DNA from: Hymenopus coronatus
Lineage: Eukaryota; Arthropoda; Insecta; Mantodea; Hymenopodidae
NCBI GenBank assembly: GCA_030762935.1
Contig: CM060900.1
Location: forward strand, 112,744,620-112,808,619
DNA length: 64,000 bases
Direction: 5' to 3'
Made by a program: the position numbers and the translations under genes. The notes beneath the pieces are model-generated. The model saw only the letters and a program-made list of their open reading frames with translations. It was not told the origin of the DNA and ran no database searches. This document shows, piece after piece, positions 31,510 through 43,255 of the stretch (within the stretch, counting starts at the first letter, position 1; the number at the start of each line of letters is the position of its first letter).

Positions 31510-34350
31510 ACTGAAATACCGTATGATGCCGAGTAAATAAAAAATTGACACCTAAGTGAGATTACTGTTTATGTACCCCAGATGAAGATTTACCACTGTT
31601 CTCCCAACACAAATTACATGTGCTAACATATTTTCTCCTATGTTTTGTTAAAAACTCTAATGAGCATATTTGAAGTACTCACATTACATGTGCATCCTTG
31701 AATTCTCAATCAATTAGCTTTTGAAGTTCTCTTTAACTCAATGAGTTTATGTATAACTGGGAAACCAATACGTATGCAGCCTCACCATTATTCAGGGAAA
31801 AGATAGTTCATAAAAACATTCCGCTTGTGTCGAATAATTTTATCGTAACACTAGCCATTTCGGAAATGCTAATTATTTCCTGTGTAGTTAGGTTAAGCCA
31901 TATTATCGCCGTCTATGACTGTTTTGCAACTAAGTGGAACAATACAGTTTTTCACCTTTACTCGCGAAAAATGATACAGAAAAAAGTAAACGGCGATCCA
32001 TTATTATTGCGCCTTGCATGTAACCAAGAACGAAAATGTCCTGTAACTTGAAATAATTTCTGGTAAAGTTTCACATCATGGTTAAGGTAAATTAGTGGGA
32101 GAGATCACGCTTTATAAGTATAATATAATGAATAAAGAAATGATGCTAATTGTCAATGGGCAGAGAAAGCTGTGAATATTGGAAACAACTGCTTTTGTTT
32201 AATGCATTCTTTATTATCAAGAAATATGATGCCCCTAATCACGAACATTTTGTTTGCGTTCCCGTTTATGTCGTTTTGAGTTTGTTTGTTTTTTTCCCTG
32301 CATTTATAATGTTATTGTTACAAGAGATTTTTTCTGACATCCGCTTGTGAGGAAGGTGTGATGGAATTATGTTTTCTTTAGAACTTGTAGTAGACAAGTC
32401 GACCTTTGAGACGTACCTGGTATCACTTCTCGATAAGACGCTTGCCTTCCACCCTGAGGCTAACAGCTCTTGTCCCGAAGGACTTTTGGAGCTTTCTGCA
32501 CTGTGCATCACTGTGAGCTCGCTCTCTCACCCCCTCTCCCTCGCTCCTATTATAAATCTATGTATTATTAGATTCAAGATCAGCCAAGAAGGGGTGGGAA
32601 GTTAAGGTTTCGTGCAGGTAAATTAAAGGAGGCGTTGCCATATCACCCCGCTTGTAAAGGCGCGATGAGATATAATACTGGCATGTTACTACTACCTGAA
32701 AAGATAAGTGAGTCAATGTGACAGCCAGGTGCGGGCATGCAGTTTAAAATGTTTGTATGGTAACGAATACTTCTACCAAGCAGCAGTCGCTGTTACGCTG
32801 CATACAAACAAAACGTTGCCCTCAAACGGTTTTAAAGCCATCCTTAGTTGTCACATTGCCCTGTTAGGTACAACTCTTCTAGCTATTCACGAGTATTGTA
32901 ATACTGTCGGGGTTATTTAGTGTTTACGTTAGTGTCAGTGCTTATTAATTTATATATATACAAGGTGGTTCACCCGTCCCTTATTGTTTTGGAGATAGGC
33001 AACACTTCATACTCTGAAAGTAATAAGGTCGAAATCACCGTGCGTGTCAACCATTCGGTAACCATGCAACTGTAGCCTGGTTTTCATGGGAAAATAGACC
33101 TTAGCGGCAATAGTTACGTCCATTCCAAAAGTATGCGCTTAATAACTCCTATTACAGTACGTGTTAAATCAATTGGATCGCTGTCATACATTCTTCAACG
33201 TAAATTATAACGTATGGAGGTTAAACAAAGGGCTTAAGCTACAAAAAGGAGTCACGTAACAGTTATAAAGAGATCAGAAGCGGAGAGGGAGACATATATG
33301 GCAATATACCTACCAGCGGCGGCTGCTGCTGTGTAGGAGCTCAAGAGCACGTGAACCTCCAATATTTCTTAGTGGATCTCCTTTTTCTCTTTCAGGAAAC
33401 ATTTAATAAAATGCGCTATCCGGTGCCACTTGTTTAAACATACCGCGCTCTGCTCTTCAGATTGAACACAGCCGAGAACCTGAGTATGTGACAACAACGC
33501 TTGTAACACAGGCCTCTTATGCTATCGTATAACTAACGTTTAGCAGCTCTGCGCTTGCGCGGGCAACAAACCAGCTTGGAATTTTACAGCCAGAAATGAG
33601 CATAGTGCGACCGTGCACATTAACAGCTTCGGGGTTCTGTTTATCAGCAGGACGTGCTGCCATCTTTGAGATTTAGTTGAAACCATCCGGAAGTGCAACT
33701 GCAGTTTTTGTGAGACGTGCTATTTTTCTTAGTAATTTGCATTATATGCGAGAGTTAAGCAGTTCATGACAGAAAACAACCTCAACGAAGGAATTTTTCC
33801 GAAGATTGTTATCACTACGACAATGACTAATCAGAACCAGAAATATGCTTTTCCACAATAGAAAGAATTGAAACCTTTACTAGGAGTACGATGGGTGAAA
33901 ACCGACTTTCAGCACTGACAATGTTTACTATTGAGAAGAAACTGGTCAACAGCATAAAATACTTTAATCACCGAGTGATAGAAAAGTTTGCACATTTGAA
34001 AAACCGGCGCGTGGAATTTTTGTACAAATAAATATGCTGTTAATTGCGTAATTCAAACAATGTAAATATTATTCACTGTAAATACCATTCTTCACATGAC
34101 TTCACCCCTTCATCACCTCATGTTGCTGTTAACTCTCGAAGACTAAGAAATTCAACATCTTTACAATACTGGGTGGATGACGATTTGCGTAACAAATTTA
34201 TAATTCTTGTTATTAGGCACTATCGTTGTTTCTAATATTACTAGATTTGATGTTGCCGCGACGGCGGTGGTAAATTGCTGATTTTGTGAATACCTGAGTT
34301 TTTAATCCACGAGCCGCCACTGATACGTACAAGTTTTAACTGAAAAAAAG
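31510..34350. other. Unassigned stretch, moderately CpG-containing
   Basis: Open frames at 31,749-32,051 and 32,369-32,605 (+) and 32,266-32,511 (-) resemble no family I know and show no supporting splice or start context. A sentence-like transposon-end motif, CAAGGTGGTTCACCCGTCCC, occurs at about 32,963. CpG is commoner from 32,370 to 33,800 than in most of the window, but no exon can be defended. Confidence 0.4.
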
Positions 34351-34358
34351 AGACAAAT

Positions 34359-34431
34359 GATTGTAGCTCAACTGATTAATTTCATGTTCCTTCATCGCCT
34401 CCAGCGTGTCGGTGGTTCGAATTCCACAGTC
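34359..34431 (+). other. tRNA-like sequence (pseudo-tRNA or SINE head)
   Basis: A-box-like TAGCTCAACTGATTA and B box GGTTCGAATTCC are spaced as in a tRNA, and a T7 run, a polymerase III terminator, follows at about 34,441. GATTGT and ACAGTC 73 bases apart can pair. The D-arm does not fold and the T-arm has an extra base, so this is not a working tRNA gene. Confidence 0.4.
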
Positions 34432-34699
34432 TGCGTGCACTTTTTTTCTTTACCTATTATCCATCAAGGTGCAAAGTTAATGCAGTGTTTGTCACACAAA
34501 TAAATTTAGATGTAAACTATAAGGTATACAGATTAAGAACAAACGGCACTTCATTTTACGTGTTCTTCAGTATTCCACAATTAATTTTCATTCTAATTGT
34601 TTTGAAAAAGAAACTTCACTAAGACTTTAAATAATACTGGTCTGATAAAGTTAGAATAAATATAAATAAAGAGAAAAAGTGTGGGGAAAATCGTCAACG

Positions 34700-34795
34700 T
34701 TTTGGCAAGATTCGAACCTGAAACGAGCAGCTCGGAACTCAAGCTAACAGCGCGCGTTACCCAAATACGCTATACTGTTTAGCTATAACGGCAGC
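34700..34795 (-). mobile_element. tRNA-like SINE head
   Basis: The minus strand has an A-box-like TAGCTAAACAGTATAGCG and a B box, GGTTCGAATCTTGCC, about 55 bases apart. No tail or body was recognised, so it may be a SINE fragment or tRNA pseudogene. Confidence 0.4.
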
Positions 34796-34799
34796 ACCA

Positions 34800-35180
34800 A
34801 AGTCTATAATGTTGGTAAGCAGAAGATGGGTCTGGGAAAGATGTTTTCAGGTTAGACTGTAATCTGCGGTTGCACAAAAACAGAGAATAAGGGACAGGTA
34901 GAACACCTAATATGTGTGTGTGTGTGTGAGACACTGTTGTGAATCATTGTTTTGTGTATATAGCCGTCATGAATTCGCGCGGTATATACCACAGCTGATA
35001 GAAGAACTGATAGCTGGTGGCAGCTGTTGGAATGGAATCGTTTCTTTAACATGCAGTAAACATTAATTTGAACATAATTATTGTATAAATAATGTAATAT
35101 ATCTTCACAAAAATTGATCAGCGACCAGTTAAGCGACAACAAAAATAAACGGAAAATGTCCCATGTATTTGTGCTCTTAC
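34800..35180. other. Unassigned stretch
   Basis: Contains a short (GT)n near 34,912-34,928. The 34,852-35,205 minus frame is not supported as a gene. Confidence 0.4.
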
Positions 35181-35189
35181 GTAAGTCAA

Positions 35190-35760
35190 TGTATGGATAA
35201 CTCACAATGTTCAGTGTAATTTTTCACAATCATTGCCACCGCTGAGATCGGACTCGGAAAATAATTCCGTAGATTGATTATGAAGGCGCCCGTCAGGTCG
35301 CTTCTTCGTAGTTCCTTTTGAGATTCCTGTTCTTGTAGTTCTTTTGCATGTCGCACACAATTCATCCAGGTGGAATCTTCGATGCTGTGGACTGCCTCAT
35401 GTGTGAGCTTTTCCACGTAAGCAATTTTAAATATGCTATGTTTTTTTTAGTTTGTATCCTTTTACCTGTGACCATACCATCTTTTGGGCTATAGTGCCAA
35501 TTGTATGGAGGTAACCGCAGGGTGCAATTTCTGTGGTGTTTAGCAATTCCATATGTGTTATACACTCGTTGATTTTTCGCCTGAGCCAACAGTAACTGCT
35601 TCGCCCTGATGCTTGTGTGCGCTATACCTCAAGAAGTAAGCCATGAAATGATGTCTGGTTTTCTGGAGTTGGTGCTCGGAGTTTTATTTAATAGCAGTGA
35701 ACGAATGCTGGCATTATCCACCTTTATAATCGCATCCGGTGCAATATAGCTACGTTTCTA
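35190..35760 (-). mobile_element. DDE transposase C-terminal half (IS630/Tc1 type)
   Basis: The minus strand reads KVDNASIRSLLLNKTPSTNS (second catalytic Asp), then ISWLTS, stop, GIAHTS and NQRVYNTYGIAKHH. CTLRLPPYNWHYSP leads, after a one-base slip, into MVWSQVKR, the segment that should read NPIE.VW.QVK and holds the third acidic residue. It ends with VEKLTHEAVHSIEDSTWMNC, VRHAKELQEQESQ. This is the C-terminal half of the DDE_3-like transposases common in arthropods. The N-terminal DNA-binding half was not found above 35,760. Inactive. Confidence 0.78.
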
Positions 35761-35764
35761 CAGA

Positions 35765-36770
35765 AATCCCATCCGAGGTGCTTTACACTTTGACAGAGTT
35801 TGTTATGGAGTCGTATGTTCCTTTGCGGTTTCACATAAGGTGCTATCCGCATAGTAAAGTTAATTCCAGGCATATTTTCTTAGATATTAGTTATCCAGGG
35901 TTTTAGTGATAATTACAGAGATGTAGCTCATATCAAAAATACTTTTAGTGCCATCCATAAAATACATTCTTGGTGGTGATAACCGATGACGGTCAAATTA
36001 TGAGTTTGCAACAAATTATTCAAGCAAGACCTCTTAAAACAGTTGATAGTAATGCTAAAGCATTCATACCTTTAAAACCCCGAAACTAAATTTCTCAGCT
36101 ACATGCTGTAGAGATTTTATTGATTGGAAAGTGAACTAAACGACAGAATTGCCCTTAAGTAATTTGAAAGCACACAAGTTTCAGGAATTCCTGAAGACCA
36201 TCTCTGGGTCTGTTCCAAATTAAGAGATTCCCATGCCATACGCAAGCTATTTAGAAACTTGTAATAGTGGTAAGCTATGCTGGATTATCTACATATTGAG
36301 GTAAAGAAAGAGCCACACACATAGGTTGAAACTAGATACAAAAAATGAAACTACCTATAACATGTGAGCAGAATCGCAAGCTCTTTGGTCCTAGGGGGAA
36401 AAAGTATTCACACGATTTATTATCCGTTAAATTAATATTTAAATAAGGTCGTTAGTTGGATGGAAATCGAAAGCCGCCACCCCCTACAGCGATTTCTGTG
36501 TTGGTATACACTGGTATATAGTAATTTTATTTTCTTCTTTATTAACGGATACATAAAGGCATGTTTAAAATGTAAGCACTCAGGAGTTACAAAAACAAAT
36601 TATAGTTTTCAATATGAGGGGCATTGATGCCACCTGCGTAGGCCGTTGAAATGCGTACTTCTTGCTAACTACGGTTTGGCGAAGGACTTGCTGATTGTGG
36701 CTCTCAAGGTTGGCCCAGTCTCTGCCTTTAGTATCTTTGCATTCTCACACACCGCCGTGGTTTATTTAAA
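35765..36770. other. Unassigned stretch
   Basis: No coding sequence recognised between the transposase fragment and the Helitron end. Confidence 0.4.
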
Positions 36771-39700
36771 TACTAGCTGACCCGGCGAACTTTGTTCCGT
36801 CTTAGAGGCAATAAATGAGCAGATTTTGGATTTTAGTAAGTTCAATTTTTTATTAGGATAATAAATATAAATAAAAAAATCAAGTATTTTAATGATTCTT
36901 TATTGGCATGTATTTTGGTCCATGGGTTGCAATCTTCAGTGAAGAACTTTGTGATGGGCGACATTCTTGTTTTATTATCAGGTGCAAGAACAAATAACGC
37001 AGATGGTCTTCCGACCCGTGAGCATACAACATATAATTGCCCATGGGAAAAACATGGATTTTCTAGATTCGGACCACAAACTTTCAAGGATTGGCCTTGT
37101 GATTTGTTAATGGTCATGGCGAATGCAAGACGGATCGGAAATTGAACTCGTTTAAACTCAAACGGTAAATCGGTTGGAATCCTCGGGATCCTCGGAATGA
37201 GAGCTTCCTCACCTTTGAATTTCCCTTTATGTTTCGAAGCATGATTACTACGGAGCCAACCTTAAGTCGTAAATTGTGCGGTGGTAAGCCAGGCAAAACC
37301 AAGGGGTTTAAAAATTCAATTGGATAGTTGGTGTCAATAGAATTGAATGAATGCAGTGTACCAATGATCTTATTCTGAATTAATGTAGTTTAGGTTGTCT
37401 ATATCTTTATTCTTAGCCGCCAAAATTGCTCGCTCACTCAACCATTCATTATTTTTGTGGTTAGTAATGATGTTTGGGAATACTTTGTTGATGAGTTCAT
37501 CTTTCGACGAGACAAAGTTACAGAAATTCTGAGGAAATGAAATCAATCCACCCGATTCGTCTACAGGTACTCTACCATTACCGATAGTCAGCAATTGCTC
37601 AGAGAAATCTTCAGCAGATGTATCGCTCATCAATGCAACTCTCATGTTTGTTGTCAGATGAAGTTTCTTCACATAGCGCCATAGATTCTATGATTTGAGG
37701 CAAGCGTTTATTTCATCGGCAGTAGTTGATCATGGAATTACTGGCAGTGTTAGGCGGAAATCGCCAGGCAGTAAAATCATTACATCTCCAAAACATCTCG
37801 AGTCATTGCGTAGATCTTTCAATGTTCGGTTAAGTGCTTCCAATGCACGTTTATGCGCCATTGTGCATTCGTCCCAGATGATGATCTTCGATGCTGATAA
37901 AACTTTGGCCATTGCGGAGTGTTTTGCAATTCTACATGTTGGTTCTTCAATAGTTTGAAGATTTAATGGCAATTTTAATGCTGAATGAACCGTACAGCAT
38001 CCTTCTAGCAATGTGGCTGCTATTCCAGAAGCAACTGCAACCGCAATGTTGGATCTCGCACGAACAGTGGCTAAAACTACTGAAATGAGGAATGTCTTAC
38101 CAGTTCTACCAGGGGGCATCCAGGAAATATAAACCACCATTTCCATCATCAATTGCCTTCATTAATGTATCATAAACTTCCTTTTGTTGGGGATTCAACA
38201 GGGGTACATTCGTTTGAAATACTAAATCTAATTCCTGGTGATCATATTCACGTTTCCGTTCCGATTCTCGATTAAATGCGTCATTCATTTTACGATTTGA
38301 CGCCGGCATTCTTAACCTGACTAATAAACTACCACACATGAGGTAACACATGTCTTCGATCAAAAGCAAAGCCCGATTATGTATTTCCTCATTCATCTCA
38401 AGATCGGGATTTCTTGAACTGACACGAATTTTATGTAAAATATCTCCTGGCATATTATCCATACATTTTTGCCACTGGCTAGATGGGTTCGATAAAAAGC
38501 ATGTCGAAATGATAATAGTAAATATGTGCGCATCTGACTAGGAGCTGCAGAGATAATTGCTTCAACGATTGTCGTAAATCTAGTAAATGAAGTTCTTCAC
38601 ATGCAGCGCGATATGTTGGGAATATTGTACCATTAACAGTCCGTAGTGACTCAAATGACGTTGGCCCACGCACATTTACCAGCAACAACTGCAAATAGAA
38701 GCATTCATCATTCTTTGGATGAACTGTATACTTACGACCAAGAACATCAGTAGAGCGCACATCCGGATAACCAAGAACCGCATCGCCTTGCTTCCGTCGT
38801 TGAAAGTTCTTCGATGAAGCATTCCAAGTGTTATAACGTTGCATCTCCGAGTAAAGCAAAGTTCGTGCAAACGAATCGCTTTGGCAGATCGCAAAGAAAC
38901 TGGTCAATGTTTTCGCTGGAGGTGTTTCAGCACGTTGAACAACATTCGCAACCGTGAAATATACTCGTTGACCATTCTCCAGATGCACCGCCAAATGCAC
39001 AACAGCAGGATGACGTTCGTGAATATGGAATGCGAATATACGCCAAATCGCTTCATTGTGGTTCACATACCAACCAACTTGATGGCGCGCAATTTCATCA
39101 TAGGAGATTTGGATGCCAAAAACCGCCATATCGCTGGCTTTCGTGACATATTTGCAGATGTATTTTATGGACTTTACTGAATTGCAATACTCAACGTTGC
39201 AATGTGTCTTGAACGTTTTGGAAATAAGTGGCGAATATGGAACAATCCAACTGTTGTCGACAACGAAATCCGTTCTTTTCACTTTTGTTGTGATAGTTCT
39301 GCCGTTATCATCGGGTTATCGACGGCGATACAGTGGATAACCATCGTTGCCAGTGACGACCTCCGCCTTTAATTTCCGTGGATATCGTTTGACACACTTG
39401 TCATCGACCATGCAAGGTGATTGGGGATTGATGGAGCCACACGGTCCATGAATTATATTTGTAATTACAACATCATTTTCTCTATAGAAACAGCCCCTCA
39501 TCTTTAAGCCTGTTCTTTTCCTGGTAATAAGCAATGTAATTGATCTTTTATTGGAAACCAAAACCAAACACTGTAAAATGTATGCCATGTTAAAAACAAA
39601 ACTATGCTATTGATACTCACCATTCAATGGATTTTTCATTTTGATATAATAATATCCATCTTCTCCTTGCTAAAACTTCAGCGGGTATTGCAACGTGTCA

Positions 39701-40115
39701 TATGAACGACGTGTTTTAGATATTTGTTGCAGTTGCCCGTATCGCGACGTGTAAGCACAATATCGCGTGTTTCCAAGTTTTCATCAACAATGAGGATGGC
39801 AACTTCATCTATTGTTGGAGAGTTAAATGTGCGTTCGTGTGATCCAGATGGTCGTTTATCCGCTCTGATCACAACTTTGTAGTCATCATTTGGCATGCCC
39901 TCCAAAGCACTCTTGAACAGCCTGACCAACGCATGATGTTCATGAAGTAGTTGCTGTAGATCTTGAACAATTGCTCTTTTCATTGCTGCATTGATTTCTT
40001 GACGTCGATCAAGTTGTTTCTCCATGTTGCCCAGGAAGTATATTTGTAAAAAATTATGCTGTGCATCTTCGAGAGGTTGCAATGATCCAGTTCGATGGTG
40101 AATCTATCCTTGTAT

Positions 40116-40268
40116 CTACAAAATAAAAAGCAAAGTCAATATTACTGATTTATAAACAAGTTTTTTAGAATCAGCATACATAATGCATAGGAATAAGTAT
40201 AGTATGTTATTCTTCTACTGTATTGTGTGTAAGTACAAAAATAAATAAATAAATAAATAAATAAATAC
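40116..40268 (-). other. Probable spliceosomal intron in Helitron gene
   Basis: The minus strand reads ...TTCAAG, GTATTT at the donor, and TATTTTGTAG, ATACAAGG at the acceptor. Removing these 153 bases joins NPTFK to the expected IQG.IHHRTGSL continuation in the same frame. The interval contains an (AATA)n microsatellite and no coding. A second strong donor, GTGAGT, sits at the edge of the HUH deletion (39,620-39,615). Confidence 0.6.
40239..40267. repeat. (AATA)n microsatellite
   Basis: Seven tetranucleotide units inside the probable Helitron intron. Confidence 0.9.
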
Positions 40269-41189
40269 CTTGAATGTCGGATTAAATCCTCGTTCTGCGA
40301 TAATGTCTGCCCCAAATGAGGTCATTTAGAAACAACCATTATATTTTTGAGTGTTTGCTAGAAAATGTCGTGATTCGGATGTTTCGCCACGAAGCAATGA
40401 ATGCAATGGCTCCGGTGGCGGAGTCAATAATGGCAATTTCACGTTCCTACTAAGGCGTTTCTCTGGAAAACTTCAATGCGCCACAATATTCGCAAACAAC
40501 GTCCATTGGTCCAATGCGAACGCTCGTATGCAAGCAGTAAACAGTACTGCAATCGTATCGAAACGCTGCTCGATTCAAATCAGTTCTTGATAAATGTCTT
40601 CTTGTGCGTCGAATATTGTCTAGTTGTTGATCTCTGAGGTTTCCTCGACGATATCGCATTGCCAACCGAGCCGTTTCACGGGCTGCCTCGCTTTGCTCTT
40701 GTGATTGAGAAGCACGAAGTCGAGCCATACTAACGCGGCGCTCTTCAGGTGCAATTCCTTGTTCTTCTTTAGTCCTTTCATTCGCAATGTTTCGAATCCT
40801 AGTAGCATTACAGCTTTGTCGCGGCATTGTTAGTGATAATATCGGCACAGTAAGCTAATTGAAACTCGAAACCAACACATGAACCGGTCAATTTCAAAAT
40901 TTCTAACTGTCAAATTTTCGACCACACTTAACCATAGACAACATTGCGTTTAGCTGTCAGTTGCGTTTTGTTATACCATTTTTAACAAATGAACGGCTAG
41001 ACTGATGTTTTGACTGATAAATTTTTCGTTTTTCTGTCTGTTGCGTTTTGTTATACCACGTTTTACGTCACGTCCCACGGAAACGGGATAAAAAGTATCC
41101 TACGTCAGCCAAATCGGTTCAGCCGTTCTTGAGTTATAAATAGTGCAACTAACACGGCTTTCTTTTATGTACATATAGATGTGCATTAT

Positions 41190-41555
41190 TATTCTACGAA
41201 TAACTAATACTGTTGTACCACAACAGAAGAAATCAGATATGTACAAAAAAAAATGTGGGAAAACGCTGTTTCCTCATAGGTCTTGCAAGTGAATTAGCTG
41301 ATTATTTGTTTTACTCTAATCATGTTTGCTTGAAAACTCTATTGTATTTAATAGGTCTGGTTTATACATTACAGACAGTAGCGTCTCGTGAGTATAAATT
41401 CTGGGTGTCCACCAAGTTTGACATGACAATCGGATAGCATCTGCTCCATGGTACCTATGATTAGTAAAAAGTTGGTAGAGGTCTTGAGGCGAGACAGGGG
41501 CATAACATAAAATTGAACAGTAGCAATTGTTTACACGAAGGCCTGATGGTGAGAG
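41190..41555. other. Unassigned stretch
   Basis: No coding sequence recognised between the Helitron 5' end and the next SINE. Confidence 0.4.
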
Positions 41556-41560
41556 AAGTT

Positions 41561-41777
41561 GCGCACCATGGACGAGTGGTTAGACCACTCGCCTCTCACC
41601 TAGATAGCCCGGGTTCGAGAACTTGTGGTGGACAAAGCGGTGCAGGGGCGGGCTTTCTCCGGGTTCTCCAACTTCCCCGCCATTGCATTTCACCGGTGCT
41701 CTATCTTCATTTCATATATTACCGGTGTCGTCGTCTGCCACAAGTAGTAAACGCGGGCGTTAAACACTACCAAAAAA
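41561..41777 (+). mobile_element. tRNA-derived SINE, family A
   Basis: Head GCGCACCATGGACGAGTGGT and TAGACCACTCGCCTCTCACC, a damaged B box (GGGTTCGAGA), body GTGGACAAAGCGGTGCAGG, and tail GTAGTAAACGCGGGCGTTAA with ACACTACCAAAAAA. A short deletion affects the B-box region. Confidence 0.9.
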
Positions 41778-41779
41778 TG

Positions 41780-42120
41780 TTTCTGGAGGTGAGGAAGTAA
41801 GATTACAGTCATTCATGTTGAAATAGCTGACCATTTTATCAATGTGCTGTTCTTGGTCTACAAAAAGTTATTCTTCTTCTTCTTATTATTATTATTATTT
41901 TGTTGTTGTTGCTAATGTTATTATTACTATTAATTCTAATCCCCTTTCCCAATAAATTGCTTACTTTCCCTAGATCCTTTTATTTAAAATTTTCTCCCAC
42001 TTTCTGTCTCAATCTCTTTCCTTCATTCCTTATTCCTTCCTGTTTCTTTCTTTCCTTCCTTCTTTGGGATCATTGATATCTAGAAGAAGCTCAACAACAT
42101 ATGAGTCTGTTATTAATATA
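41780..42120. other. Unassigned stretch with short triplet repeats
   Basis: CTT, ATT and GTT triplet runs at about 41,871-41,911, then T/C-rich sequence. No gene seen. Confidence 0.45.
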
Positions 42121-42129
42121 TACGTATAT

Positions 42130-43251
42130 AATCTTTTTTTTCTCGAAAAAATCAACAAACGAACAAACAAACAGGGTTCTTGTCCAGAAACTTCTTATCC
42201 AGCATAAGAGTTCTTTTGTCACAGTGGAATTCCAACACCTGGATGCCTGCTTTAAACAATAATTATGTTGATTTCAGTCACAAGCACACTTTGTTTTCCA
42301 ATCCCTTTACTTCATAAGCCTCAAGTTATATATCTTTTCATCACTCTTTTCATTAAGGATGCAGTACACATGTCAAAATGATAAAGATCCAAGTTTTCTT
42401 TTACAGGGAATGCATACAAAAGCCTAATTACAAATCTGTTTATTACAGGTGAGTATGTCTCTTTGCAACTAATCCAGCTTTGAGTTTTTCTTCACTAACT
42501 GCTCCTTTCTTGTTTTGCAAAGCCACTTACTGCTTACCGACATCTTACCAGAAGGTATATAAACTAATTTCCAAGTTTCATTTTTAATTATAGCTTCATA
42601 CTCTTCTGTTATGGCTTTTCGCATTTGTTTTCACCTGTGCTCTGCATAGTTTGAACATAAGGTAATTGTTCAGGAGTTCCTTTATACTTAGCAGAAAATG
42701 TAAAAGAATTTAATTTATAATATTTTCACTTGCTAGACATTCGAATTTCTCTGCCATTAGAGCTAACATTTGACACACCTTTACTCAAGTGTTATCTACA
42801 ATACTGACAGTCCCTGAATGATTAATAGCCACAAATTAACTGTCGCTAATAGGATGATGTGTATTTACAATTGTTTCGTTAGTGTTTTTATGTGACAGAA
42901 CGTTGGTTTCATGTTAAGGCAGACTAATATTGACAATGACATTACTGTGTGCATCATTAATAGCATATTTTTCATAATAGTTTCTCTCAATTAACACTAT
43001 AAAAATTCTGAGGAGATTGCTCTTTACAATACATATCTTCTCTAGCCATTGTGATTTCCTTTGGTTTCTCTAAATTAATAATCCTGTATTAAGAGGTATT
43101 CACAACATAGTCTACAAACACAAATAGTTTATTCTTACTGTCTATTTTCAACCTATGTGCAGAAGGCACATTACATATTCAGTGCAGCCAAAACCTTTAA
43201 AGTGTTCTAAACTATTTTTTTCTTTTATCCATATGTCTGGTCTCGTTCCTA
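42130..43251 (-). pseudogene. Copia integrase end and reverse transcriptase fragment
   Basis: The continuation on the far side of the insertion reads TRPDIWIKEKNSLEHFKGFG (integrase end, about 43,248-43,190). After a degraded linker come YEAIIKNETWKLV, SVSSKWLCKTRKE (about 42,600-42,500) and LKQASRCWNST (about 42,240), the copia GLKQASR.W motif before the catalytic YVDD. The YVDD box, RNase H and 3' LTR are missing. Confidence 0.75.
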
Positions 43252-43255
43252 TTAA

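Larger units (their letters stand above)
36842..40848 (-). pseudogene. Helitron Rep-helicase (RepHel), broken and lacking HUH core
   Basis: Order on the minus strand: zinc-binding start VCEYCGALKF (40,480-40,450); MTSFGADIIAERGFNPTFK; intron-like gap 40,268-40,116; QPLEDAQHNFLQIYF and VVIRADKRPSGSHERTF; QGEDGYYYIKMKNP (to 39,621). Then a junction. Next are IIHGPCG, SPCMVDDKCVKRYP and GNDGYPLYRRR (39,450-39,316), followed by VVDNSWIVPYSP and SIKYICKYVTKASDMAVFG. The helicase keeps Walker A PPGRTGKTF (about 38,110), Walker B IIIWDEC (about 37,890) and the last motif TINKSQGQSLKVCG with FSHGQLYVVCSRVG (37,110-37,030). The roughly 300-residue stretch with the HUH and Tyr nuclease residues, normally between DGYY and HGPCG, is absent. 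Several stops also occur. Confidence 0.88.
36773..41179 (-). mobile_element. Helitron with both termini preserved
   Basis: Rolling-circle DNA transposon of 4407 bp on the minus strand. The 5' end is TCTATATG (first base opposite 41,179) preceded by A. The 3' end is CTAG (last base opposite 36,773) followed by T. This is the canonical A|TC...CTRR|T insertion pattern. A short hairpin, GAACAAAGTTC, lies about 12 bases before the 3' end, as Helitrons require for termination. The interior encodes an N-terminal zinc-binding segment and a Rep/helicase protein, both broken. No target-site duplication is expected or seen. Confidence 0.88.

Noticed and set aside
31749..32051. 100-codon frame with a hydrophobic segment resembling a receptor helix
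   Set aside because: Only one possible membrane segment, no conserved motif, no splice support.
32266..32605. Overlapping frames on both strands in a CpG-containing block
   Set aside because: Neither resembles a known protein, and overlapping opposite frames are expected by chance here.
34700..34795. A genuine tRNA gene
   Set aside because: A and B boxes are present but the arms do not pair as a cloverleaf, so it is better taken as a SINE head or pseudogene.
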